A stretch of DNA of 7,219 nt from Alphaproteobacteria bacterium (GCA_002749135.1 NVVY01000023.1:1-7219), one strand, 5' to 3'. Counted from the first letter of the stretch, positions 1-5,366 are shown. Program-made: numbers and translations. The notes: generated by a model from the letters alone, not told the origin.

Positions 1-41
1 ACAATGATAAGCCCAACTAATGCGCGTTTGATCCATTTCAT
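1..41 (-). CDS. N-terminal fragment of a membrane or exported protein, runs off left edge
   Basis: An ATG at 41–39 on the minus strand opens a frame that stays open to the window edge and reads MKWIKRALVGLII. A lysine/arginine-rich start followed by a hydrophobic stretch is the pattern of a signal peptide or a first transmembrane helix. A good Shine-Dalgarno, AGGAG at 52–48, lies 6 nt before the ATG, which is the main reason to believe the start. The gene is divergent from the S24-type regulator at 230 and shares with it the AT-rich region 42–229, so the regulator may control it (inference). Only 13 codons are visible, so no family can be assigned. Confidence 0.5.
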   Translation of the reverse strand, partial: MKWIKRALVGLII

Positions 42-229
42 TTTCTGCTCCTGAACTATGCGTATTCTTAACATAAATTATCAAAATTACCAAGGCAGAC
101 AACAGCCGTAGGCTTTATTAAACACCCACATTGCAAAGCCGTAGTTTACTTTACATTAAGCTTCAGGGGTTAACCCCTTTGGTCGAATAGGTATTTTTTC
201 CTATGCAACCGCTTATTGAGAAAATCAAC
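42..229. promoter_or_regulatory. Divergent AT-rich intergenic region with a 14-bp perfect palindrome (operator candidate)
   Basis: This is the gene-free stretch between two divergent starts and is strikingly AT-rich, especially 60–160. It holds the perfect palindrome AGGGGTTAACCCCT at 165–178, centred 58 nt upstream of the preferred regulator start at 230. LexA/S24-type repressors usually bind inverted repeats near their own promoter, so this is a candidate autoregulatory operator (inference). Promoter elements are weak: TTGCAA at 131–136 could be a -35 for the plus strand, but no good -10 follows it at 17 bp. On the minus strand a GATAAT (83–78) and a TAAGAA (72–67) are possible -10 elements for the leftward gene. 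None is convincing alone. Confidence 0.4.
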
Positions 230-448
230 ATGCTATCACATCAAGACATATGGTCGGCTCTGGACAAATTAGCGGACAAGTTTGCTATGAGCCCATCTGC
301 TATGGCCCGCCAAGCTGGTCTTGATCCTACCACATTCAACAAATCCAAACGACACGGAAGTGACGGCAAAGAACGGTGGCCTTCATCTGAAAGCCTCGCC
401 AAGGTTTTAAATGCGCTTGGTGTTAACTTTGAAAAACACTTTCTGTAA
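230..448 (+). CDS. N-terminal helix-turn-helix part of an S24/LexA-like repressor, truncated at its 3' end
   Basis: The product is 72 aa from the ATG at 230. The sequence MLSHQDIWSALDKLADKF, then ARQAGLDPTTFNKSKR, then RWPSSESLAKVLNALG is the XRE-like DNA-binding domain that opens alphaproteobacterial S24-peptidase-family (LexA/CI-like) repressors. These normally run to roughly 200–230 aa, with a C-terminal Ser/Lys self-cleavage domain. Here the frame stops directly after the HTH, where the sequence switches to recF, so the whole protease/dimerisation half is missing. I prefer the ATG at 230 over the in-frame ATG at 203: GAG at 218–220 sits 9 nt before it, the family normally begins with MLSH, and only pyrimidine-rich sequence precedes 203. 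Codon use is much more A/T-rich than in the genes to the right. If expressed alone it could still bind DNA, but it would lack the usual dimerisation and cleavage functions. Confidence 0.75.
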   Translation: MLSHQDIWSALDKLADKFAMSPSAMARQAGLDPTTFNKSKRHGSDGKERWPSSESLAKVLNALGVNFEKHFL

Positions 449-1379
449 TCCGCGCGCTGGCCAGCGTAATGCCGATCAGCAACGCCTTCTGCTCCCCCGT
501 TGAACAGAGGGCGGCGGGCATATTCTTGTCCCGATGGGTAACCAGCAGGTCCGTCTTGTGCGGCCCGGCATCGGCCCGGCCCCGGTGGCTGTCCTGCGCC
601 CGGTTGTCTTTGAGGATTTTACGGAAATCATCCTCGACCGCCAACGCTGGCCGGCCCTCTGACAGGCCATTTTCCAGCAGTCCATCCAGCGCCAGAATGG
701 CCCGGGGGAAAGATGACCGGCTGTCCTCTATGGCGCCTGCCAGCCGCGCCTGAGCATCCAGCCGCGCCGCCGCCACGGCGACCCCATGTTCGGCCATCCG
801 GCCTTCTAGCGCATCCAGCCAGGACGCATCGCCCATACCATCGGTCAGAATACGGTTTCTTTCCCGCATTACCCGCTCAAAAGCATTGACCTCACGCAGA
901 TGAGCGCCGTGAAAATTGGCCACAATCCGGTCCAGAAAACGCCGCCGTCCGGACGGGGCCTCTATGAACAAACGGTCCATTTGCGGGGTCAGCCATGACA
1001 CTTGCAGAATATCGCCGAACGCCGCCGGTCTGGCCCCGTTTTCGCCGTCAATGCGCACCACCCGCTTGTCTTTAACCGTGAGATCACCGTCCGATACAGC
1101 CTCAAGCCCTGTACCCAGATTAACCGTCCCGTCCGGCGTTTCCAGCCGCGCCGCCACCGCCCAATTGGGCCGGTCTGTATTGTGACGGCTAACGTCTGAC
1201 AGCTTGCACCCGCGCAGGCCACGGCCCGCCGACAGAAAGGACAGGGCCTCCAGAATATTGGTCTTGCCCGCCCCGTTGGGTCCGGTCAGCACCACGGATT
1301 TTGCCCCCGGTGTCAGCGTCATATGACGGTAGCACCTGAAGTCCGTTAAATGAAGGCGGTCCACATAAAGCACAGGCAC
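423..1379 (-). CDS. recF: RecF, DNA repair ATPase, C-terminally truncated
   Basis: RecF is an SMC/ABC-type ATPase that helps load RecA at single-strand gaps (RecFOR pathway). The fragment has the N-terminal LHLTDFRCYRHM motif, Walker A GPNGAGKT at residues 33–40, and the ABC signature STGEQKA at 293–299 followed by LLIGITLASAR. Immediately after this, where an intact RecF has Walker B (LLLDE-like), the D-loop and about 50–60 more residues, the frame enters foreign sequence and ends after ITESVFQS. At 318 aa against a usual 360–380 it cannot complete an ATP site, so this copy is very likely non-functional. The start taken is GTG at 1379. GTG at 1373 is an alternative, and neither has a clear Shine-Dalgarno. 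The gene follows dnaN in the same frame with only the dnaN TAA between, so it is probably read from the dnaN transcript. Confidence 0.9.
   Translation of the reverse strand: MPVLYVDRLHLTDFRCYRHMTLTPGAKSVVLTGPNGAGKTNILEALSFLSAGRGLRGCKLSDVSRHNTDRPNWAVAARLETPDGTVNLGTGLEAVSDGDLTVKDKRVVRIDGENGARPAAFGDILQVSWLTPQMDRLFIEAPSGRRRFLDRIVANFHGAHLREVNAFERVMRERNRILTDGMGDASWLDALEGRMAEHGVAVAAARLDAQARLAGAIEDSRSSFPRAILALDGLLENGLSEGRPALAVEDDFRKILKDNRAQDSHRGRADAGPHKTDLLVTHRDKNMPAALCSTGEQKALLIGITLASARITESVFQS
442..452. other. Breakpoint joining truncated recF to a truncated S24-type repressor gene
   Basis: Reading leftward, recognisable RecF sequence continues through ...GITLASAR (arginine codon at 452–450) and then becomes eight residues, ITESVFQS, with no RecF character. 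Reading rightward, the repressor is recognisable through about ...GVNFEKHF (codon 440–442), then terminates at a TAA at 446–448. Both genes lose their 3' parts at the same few bases. Composition changes here too, from A/T-rich on the left to strongly GC-rich on the right. What is seen is a junction of unrelated sequences. Whether it is a genomic rearrangement or an assembly chimera cannot be decided from one sequence. Confidence 0.75.
455..466. repeat. 12-bp perfect palindrome beside the breakpoint
   Basis: CGCTGGCCAGCG equals its own reverse complement. It lies inside the recF codons for Leu-Ala-Ser, 3 to 13 bp from the joint with the repressor fragment. It may be incidental, since GC-rich coding DNA makes such palindromes fairly often. 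Its position makes it worth noting as a possible cruciform or recombination hot spot. Confidence 0.6.
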
Positions 1380-1410
1380 CCGAAAAGATCTTCGGGCCAG
1401 CCCGCGCGGG
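1379..1410. other. Structured dnaN–recF spacer: hairpin at the recF start plus a GC palindrome
   Basis: CCCGAA at 1379–1384 pairs with TTCGGG at 1391–1396 around a 6-nt loop, a 6-bp stem that takes in the first base of the recF GTG codon. Next to it is the perfect 10-bp palindrome CCCGCGCGGG at 1401–1410. There is no adjacent T-run on the minus strand, so this does not look like an intrinsic terminator. It could limit ribosome access to recF, keeping RecF low relative to DnaN (inference). The rest of the 105-nt spacer shows no gene. Confidence 0.4.
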
Positions 1411-1484
1411 TCCAGAATCGAAACAGACGCCCCCTGCCGCAGGTCATGGGGCTTTATTTTTTTGAGCTGTGTCAGAACAGATCC

Positions 1485-2606
1485 TTAAACTCTCATGGGC
1501 ATCAAGACATAGAGCGCGCCGTCATCACTTACGTCCCGCAAGATGGTTGGTGATGCGGAATCGGCCAGAACCACCTGCACCAGATCGCCTTCTATCTGGC
1601 TCAGAATATCCAGCAGATAACGGGAATTAAATCCGATTTCCATATCTTCTGCGCTATAGCTGACCTCAAGCTCCTCTTTGGCGGTGCCTTGATCCGGGCT
1701 ATTGACCGACAGGCGCAGGTTGCCCGCGCTTATTGATAATTTGATGGAACGGGTTTTTTCCGTTGAAATGGTCGATACCCGGTCTACGGCTTCGGCAAAT
1801 TTACTACTGCCGATTTCCAGTATCTTGTCATTGCCTTCGGGGATAACCCGGCTGTAATCGGGGAATGTGCCGTCAATGAGCTTTGACGTCAGCACAATAT
1901 CGGCAAAGGTAAAGCGGATTTTGGTTTCGGACAGGCACACCTTGATGTCGCCCTCATATTCATCCACCAGCTTGCGCAATTCGCCCACCGCCTTGCGGGG
2001 CACAATCACCCCCGGCATATCTTCCAGCCCCTCTGGCTGTGCCATATCGAACCGGGCCAGCCGGTGACCATCGGTGGCCACCCCGCGCAAGACCGCCCCG
2101 TCCTCATCATCTCTGGCCACATGCAGATATATGCCGTTCAGGTAATAACGGGTTTCTTCGGTAGAGACCGCAAAGCGGGTTTTGTCAATCAGCCGCTTCA
2201 GGTTGGCCGCCGGGGCCTCGAAACTATGAGGCAGATCGCCCTCTGACATGACCGGGAAATCTTCTCTGGGCAGGCACGACAGGGTGAAGCGGGACCGGCC
2301 CGCGCTGATGGTCAGCCGCTCGCTGTCATTGTCATAAGCCAGTTCGACCTGTGATCCGTCAGGCAACTTGCGCACGATGTCATAGAGGGTATGGGCCGGG
2401 GCGGTAATCCCCCCCGCCATGGCTACCTCCGCCGCAACGGTTTCCGAAATTGCCAGATCAAGGTCCGTGGCCGCCATATTCAGCTGACCGCCCTCACAAT
2501 CCAGCAGAACATTGGATAAAATCGGAATGGTATTACGTTTTTCCACCACACTCTGAATGTGTCCCAGTGACTTTAACAACGCACTTCGTTCTATAGTAAG
2601 CTTCAT
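1485..2606 (-). CDS. dnaN: DNA polymerase III subunit beta (sliding clamp)
   Basis: The beta clamp is a homodimeric ring that tethers DNA polymerase III and many repair proteins to DNA. The product is 373 aa, full length for the family. It starts MKLTIERSALLKSLGHIQSVVEKRNTIPIL and ends in VLMPMRV, the C-terminal tail that lines the partner-binding pocket. Three similar clamp domains are expected, of about 120 residues each. Conserved landmarks are SNVLLDCEGG, ATDLDLAI, YYLNGIYLH, ATDGHRLA and PDYSRVIP. ATG at 2606 is the natural start, with a weak purine-rich AAGAAG some 13 nt upstream. The gene lies 143 nt after dnaA and before recF, the classical bacterial order. No frameshift or missing segment is seen. 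Confidence 0.97.
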   Translation of the reverse strand: MKLTIERSALLKSLGHIQSVVEKRNTIPILSNVLLDCEGGQLNMAATDLDLAISETVAAEVAMAGGITAPAHTLYDIVRKLPDGSQVELAYDNDSERLTISAGRSRFTLSCLPREDFPVMSEGDLPHSFEAPAANLKRLIDKTRFAVSTEETRYYLNGIYLHVARDDEDGAVLRGVATDGHRLARFDMAQPEGLEDMPGVIVPRKAVGELRKLVDEYEGDIKVCLSETKIRFTFADIVLTSKLIDGTFPDYSRVIPEGNDKILEIGSSKFAEAVDRVSTISTEKTRSIKLSISAGNLRLSVNSPDQGTAKEELEVSYSAEDMEIGFNSRYLLDILSQIEGDLVQVVLADSASPTILRDVSDDGALYVLMPMRV

Positions 2607-2749
2607 ATTTTTTCGCGCTTCTTAATCTTGTAATCCAGACATAAATAACTGGTCCTGACCCTAGCATATTGACGGGCGGGTTCAAAGGTTTTTTTGGAGA
2701 TGGGTGCCGAGTCGCGCCATCAGAATCAGACAAGCAAAAAAATGGGGAC
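2607..2749 (-). promoter_or_regulatory. dnaA–dnaN intergenic region with a weak dnaN promoter candidate and a GANTC cluster
   Basis: The 143 bp hold no gene. On the minus strand TTGAAC (2685–2680) and TAGGGT (2663–2658), separated by 16 bp, could be -35 and -10 elements for dnaN, but the -10 match is poor. There is no intrinsic terminator after dnaA: the nearest stem (GATGG/CCATC flanking a 14-nt loop near 2700–2721) has no T-run after it. dnaA–dnaN read-through is therefore likely. Three GANTC sites, the CcrM methylation target in alphaproteobacteria, fall at 2709–2713, 2723–2727 and 2747–2751. The last one overlaps the dnaA stop codon. Confidence 0.3.
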
Positions 2750-4141
2750 TCAGGTGCCTAATATGCGTTCGAGATGCTGGATATCTTCTTCCAGATCACT
2801 GTCAGCCAGGCGCAATTCATCGATGCGTTTAACCGCATGCATGACCGTGGTATGGTCCCGCCCGCCGAACTGACGGCCAATATGGGGCAGAGATTTTGCG
2901 GTCAGCTGTTTGGCCAGATACATGGCCACTTGGCGAGGCCGGGCCACCTGACGGGCGCGCCGGGCCGACAGCAGGTCAGACAGGCGAATATTGAAATAAT
3001 CGGCCACCCGGCGCTGGATTTCATCTATGCTGACCCGCCGCACATTGGCGCGCAGCAAATCCTGCAATACTTCCTGGGTCATTTCCAGCGTCACCTCGCG
3101 CCCGATCAGGGTCGCATGGGCGATCATGCGGTTTAAGGCGCCCTCAAGCTCCCGCACGTTGGAGGTGATCCGCCGGGCCAGAAATTCCAGCACCGACAGG
3201 CTGATGTCCACTTCGGGCACCTTGTTGGCCTTTTGCTGCAAGATGCCCAGACGCAGTTCATATTCCGTAGGATGAATATCCGCCACAAGGCCCCAGCCAA
3301 GTCGGGAACGGATACGTTCTTCAATTCCTTCCATATCGGTGGGCGATCGATCCGCCGAGATCACCACCTGACGGCTATGGTCAATGAGGGTATTGAAGGT
3401 ATGGAAAAATTCTTCCTGGGTGGATTGTTTATTGGCGATGAATTGCAGGTCATCAATCATCAACAGGTCAACAGAACGGAATTTCTGCTTGAAAGACATG
3501 GTGTCCTTATAGCGGATGGAAGTGATGAACTGATACATGAATTGTTCAGCAGACAGATAGACCACCCGCCGGTCCGGGAAACGTTCCTTATTGGCCCAGG
3601 CGATGGCATGCATCAAATGGGTCTTGCCCAGCCCGACGCCCCCATGAAGGAACAAGGGGTTAAAATGCACTTCTTTGTTTTCCGCCACCCGCCGGGCCGC
3701 CGCATAGGCCAGCTCATTGGATTTGCCCACGATGAAACTGTCAAAAGTAAAACGCGGGTCCAGCGGCGCACCGAACTCGCTTTCTTTTGACCGCACCGCG
3801 CTGGCCCTCGGTTTTTGGACCTCCGCCGCCTCAGTGCCCGCGCCCCCTTTGGAGAATCCGGACAGGACAACAAAATCAATATCTGAAACTCCGGAATTCT
3901 CGGATGTCCAGGCACTTCTGATCCGGTCGGCATAATTGGATTGCAGCCAATTACGCATAAATCGGGTCGGGGCAGCCATGACCGCGCAGCCATCCTCGAT
4001 ATTCACCAGCGCCAGAGGTTTGAACCAGCTGTTGAAAACACTGTCTTCAAATTCCGCCTTCAAGCGGCCCAGAACCCTTGACCAGTCCTCTTCCATATCC
4101 GTCGCCGCGACCTCATTCTGCGGTGCTGTCACCATTGTCAT
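2750..4141 (-). CDS. dnaA: Chromosomal replication initiator protein DnaA
   Basis: DnaA is the AAA+ initiator that binds DnaA boxes at oriC and melts the origin. Numbered from the ATG at 4141 (463 aa): domain I around residues 16–95 (DWSRVLGRLKAEF, WFKPL, FMRNWL); a short low-complexity linker to about 125; the AAA+ core with Walker A GGVGLGKT (167–174), Walker B LLMIDD (226–231), sensor 1 VVISAD (259–264) and arginine finger R280 in SRLGWGL; and C-terminal domain IV with DNA-binding signature GGRDHTTVMHA (426–436). All key residues are present. The start is uncertain: an in-frame TTG at 4153 and ATGs at 4141 and 4135 are possible. AGGGG at 4158–4154 lies too close to the TTG, is usable for 4141, and a GAG fits 4135. 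Only 30–42 nt separate the gene from the upstream rhodanese stop, so they are probably co-transcribed. Confidence 0.96.
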   Translation of the reverse strand: MTMVTAPQNEVAATDMEEDWSRVLGRLKAEFEDSVFNSWFKPLALVNIEDGCAVMAAPTRFMRNWLQSNYADRIRSAWTSENSGVSDIDFVVLSGFSKGGAGTEAAEVQKPRASAVRSKESEFGAPLDPRFTFDSFIVGKSNELAYAAARRVAENKEVHFNPLFLHGGVGLGKTHLMHAIAWANKERFPDRRVVYLSAEQFMYQFITSIRYKDTMSFKQKFRSVDLLMIDDLQFIANKQSTQEEFFHTFNTLIDHSRQVVISADRSPTDMEGIEERIRSRLGWGLVADIHPTEYELRLGILQQKANKVPEVDISLSVLEFLARRITSNVRELEGALNRMIAHATLIGREVTLEMTQEVLQDLLRANVRRVSIDEIQRRVADYFNIRLSDLLSARRARQVARPRQVAMYLAKQLTAKSLPHIGRQFGGRDHTTVMHAVKRIDELRLADSDLEEDIQHLERILGT

Positions 4142-4183
4142 TATCTCTATCAACCCCTAAATTCTCTAAAATATAAAATTCGC

Positions 4184-4600
4184 CTAGCTTTGGGTCCACG
4201 GCAGGTCTGCCGCCTTCCAGCCACCGCACGTCCCCCGATGCCCCGCCGCATCCCGGTCGCCCTCAAACCCCTCCAGAATATTAAAACATTGACTATAGCC
4301 CTCAGCCATCATGGCACTTGCCGCCGCTTTGGAGCGAACCCCGGACCGGCAGAGGAAATATAGCGGGCTGTCTTTTGGTATATCCATATCCACGATAGTG
4401 CGCACAAAATCCCCGTTGATGTTCATTTGAGGGAAAATCTGCCAGCTGAGCAAAAGCGGTGTCTTATTCATTTGTGACAGGTCACACAGACCTACAAAAG
4501 CCCATTCCGCCTGGGTGCGCACATCCACAAGGATGGCTTTTTCATTTTCGGCAAGTATTTTCCAGACTTCCTCAACCGCAACGTCACCGGTGTAATTCAA
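4184..4600 (-). CDS. Rhodanese-like sulfurtransferase, TTG start
   Basis: A single rhodanese domain of 138 aa. Landmarks are ILVDVRTQAEWAFVG near the N-terminus and the active-site loop LCRSGVRSKAA, whose cysteine would carry the persulfide, followed by GFEGDRD, HRG and a GWKAADLPW tail. These proteins move sulfane sulfur in the cytoplasm, but the acceptor here is unknown. The frame is open 51 codons further upstream, but that stretch is Cys/aromatic-rich and unlike the family. I place the start at TTG 4600–4598 (LNYTGDVAVEEVW), where relatives start with MNY and where AGAGGA (4614–4609) sits 8 nt upstream. The only nearby ATG (4605–4603) is out of frame and gives ATG CGT TGA, whose stop overlaps the TTG. 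The gene is followed closely by dnaA. Confidence 0.88.
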   Translation of the reverse strand: MNYTGDVAVEEVWKILAENEKAILVDVRTQAEWAFVGLCDLSQMNKTPLLLSWQIFPQMNINGDFVRTIVDMDIPKDSPLYFLCRSGVRSKAAASAMMAEGYSQCFNILEGFEGDRDAAGHRGTCGGWKAADLPWTQS

Positions 4601-4641
4601 CGCATTTTTCCTCTTTATTTTAAAGCAACAAAAGCACCTCA

Positions 4642-4667
4642 CAGGCATCGCTATAAAAACCTGCCTG
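4642..4667 (-). other. Hairpin in the rhodanese 5' leader
   Basis: CAGGCA (4642–4647) and TGCCTG (4662–4667) form a perfect 6-bp inverted repeat around a 14-nt AT-rich loop, about 40 nt upstream of the proposed TTG start. It would lie in the transcript if the -10 at 4690–4685 is used. No T-run follows the stem, so it is not an intrinsic terminator. It might affect RNA stability or translation (inference). Confidence 0.35.
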
Positions 4668-4684
4668 AAACTCCATTGCGCTAT

Positions 4685-4714
4685 ATTATATTCGGCCCAA
4701 CCCCTAATCGGGCC
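4685..4714 (-). promoter_or_regulatory. Candidate rhodanese–dnaA promoter with an inverted repeat in the -15 to -40 region
   Basis: A perfect TATAAT on the minus strand (4690–4685) lies 84 nt before the TTG start of the rhodanese gene. No TTGACA-like -35 stands at the right distance. Instead the inverted repeat GGCCC (4694–4698) / GGGCC (4710–4714) fills the space just upstream of the -10. A -10 without a -35, with a dyad in its place, is what one would expect of a promoter governed by a bound regulator (inference). The unit it would drive is rhodanese plus dnaA. Confidence 0.35.
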
Positions 4715-4898
4715 ATAAGCAGGGTACAGGCCAGCGGGGTTTCTGGCAATCACTTCATCTGAAAAAAAGCACTATTTATGGCCAGTATATGGCCTATGTA
4801 CAGAGCAATATACCATATCTTGTATGTGGTAATATTATCACTATGTCCCCCGGCAGGCTGGGTCAGATATAACGGTCTGTGGGCCTTGAATTTGGTCC
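4715..4898. other. Gene-free AT-rich stretch with short inverted repeats
   Basis: This belongs to the 399-bp gap between the rhodanese start and the rpsT stop. I see no gene and no RNA gene. Two dyads are visible. GGCCA (4780–4784) and TGGCC (4790–4794) enclose 5 nt. An imperfect AT-rich repeat pairs ACCA (4812–4815) with TGGT (4827–4830), with AATAT and ATATT arms outside and one bulge. A T-run of 7 on the minus strand (4768–4762) follows the first dyad at a distance of about a dozen bases, too far for a standard terminator. No good DnaA box (TTATCCACA) is present; the nearest matches have three or more differences. Confidence 0.4.
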
Positions 4899-4933
4899 AA
4901 AAAAAAGCCGAAGCCCGTGGACTTCCGCTTTTT
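4899..4933 (-). terminator. Intrinsic terminator of rpsT
   Basis: On the minus strand AAAAAGCGGAAG is followed by an 8-nt loop, then CTTCGGC and eight T residues (4906–4899). The stem has one internal mismatch. It lies about 65 nt after the rpsT stop, as expected for a highly expressed single-gene unit. On the plus strand the same stem ends in five T residues, so it may act in both directions, but no plus-strand gene runs into it. Confidence 0.85.
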
Positions 4934-4950
4934 GGTCAATAATTATGTGG

Positions 4951-4977
4951 GACTCGCCGGATTCATTCGGGCGACTC
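4951..4977. other. Cluster of three GANTC sites downstream of rpsT
   Basis: GACTC (4951–4955), GATTC (4960–4964) and GACTC (4973–4977) lie within 27 bp between the rpsT stop and its terminator. GANTC is the recognition site of the cell-cycle methylase CcrM in alphaproteobacteria. The sites are not in a promoter as far as I can see, so this may be chance. Confidence 0.35.
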
Positions 4978-4999
4978 GAAGGCCATTCGGATTGTCGCC

Positions 5000-5266
5000 T
5001 CAGGCAGACAGGGCTTTCACCCGTTTCGCCAGACGGGATACTTTCCGGGAGGCGGTCTTTTTATGGAGAACACCCTTGGTCACGCCGCGCATCAATTCGG
5101 GCTGTGCTTCTTTAAGAGCCAGGCGGGCCTCATCAGCATTACCGCTTTCCAGCGCCATTTCCACTTTCTTGACGAAAGTACGGATCCGGCTTTTGCGGGA
5201 TTTATTTACTTCAGCGCGCCGGGCATTGGTGCGAATTCTTTTCTTTGCCTGTAACAAATTAGCCAT
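5000..5266 (-). CDS. rpsT: 30S ribosomal protein S20 (bS20)
   Basis: S20 binds 16S rRNA early in 30S assembly. The 88-aa product is full length and strongly basic: [31 protein letters not shown], then [35 protein letters not shown], matching the alphaproteobacterial family throughout. The start at 5266 is the only sensible Met. Its Shine-Dalgarno is poor (GAAAGA, about 11 nt upstream), unusual for a ribosomal protein and compatible with translational control. It is a single-gene unit, with its own promoter at 5395–5367, terminators on both sides, and a leader of about 94 nt. In E. coli S20 is known to repress its own translation; the long leader makes a similar arrangement possible here (inference). 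Confidence 0.97.
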   Translation of the reverse strand: MANLLQAKKRIRTNARRAEVNKSRKSRIRTFVKKVEMALESGNADEARLALKEAQPELMRGVTKGVLHKKTASRKVSRLAKRVKALSA

Positions 5267-5303
5267 CAGGAATATATCTTTCTTTTGTAAGCCCGTCTCT
5301 CTA

Positions 5304-5321
5304 CTGAATGCTATGCTTCAG
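5304..5321 (-). other. Hairpin in the rpsT leader
   Basis: CTGAA (5304–5308) pairs with TTCAG (5317–5321) around an 8-nt loop, 38 nt upstream of the rpsT start and inside the predicted leader transcript. It is a small stem that could take part in S20 autoregulation, but no match to a known leader motif was recognised. Confidence 0.3.
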
Positions 5322-5366
5322 GAGAATCAGCGGCTGTAATCATTTTGATCTAATTTCAAGTGCTGG

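Noticed and set aside
165..180. The 14-bp palindrome as an intrinsic terminator
   Set aside because: It has no loop and only three T residues after it, and it lies between divergent starts where no transcript needs to end.
42..202. DnaA boxes or CtrA sites in the left AT-rich spacer
   Set aside because: The best DnaA-like 9-mer (TTATCAAAA near 77) has two mismatches at core positions and stands alone. The two TTAA elements near 156–173 are 10 bp apart, not the 7 bp of a CtrA site.
203..229. Upstream ATG at 203 as start of the repressor fragment
   Set aside because: It is preceded by a pyrimidine-rich stretch with no Shine-Dalgarno, and the extra nine residues do not match the usual MLSH start of this family. 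It cannot be fully excluded.
2533..2733. 66-codon minus-strand frame spanning the dnaN start and dnaA–dnaN gap
   Set aside because: It overlaps the dnaN N-terminus in another frame, has no family features and no convincing ribosome binding site.
3233..3790. 185-codon plus-strand open frame opposite dnaA
   Set aside because: It lies wholly antisense to the conserved AAA+ core of dnaA, has no recognisable domain, and GC-rich antisense frames are often open by chance. The other plus-strand frames inside dnaA, dnaN, recF and the hydratase gene were rejected for the same reason.
4601..4753. 51-codon upstream extension of the rhodanese frame
   Set aside because: The extension is unlike the family (Cys- and aromatic-rich), overlaps the candidate promoter and has no good ribosome binding site. 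The TTG at 4600 fits the family start and has AGAGGA at 8 nt.
4715..4898. Possible oriC in the AT-rich gap upstream of the rhodanese gene
   Set aside because: No match to TTATCCACA with two or fewer mismatches and no cluster of related 9-mers. AT-richness and short dyads alone are normal for a promoter region. In other alphaproteobacteria oriC is often not beside dnaA.
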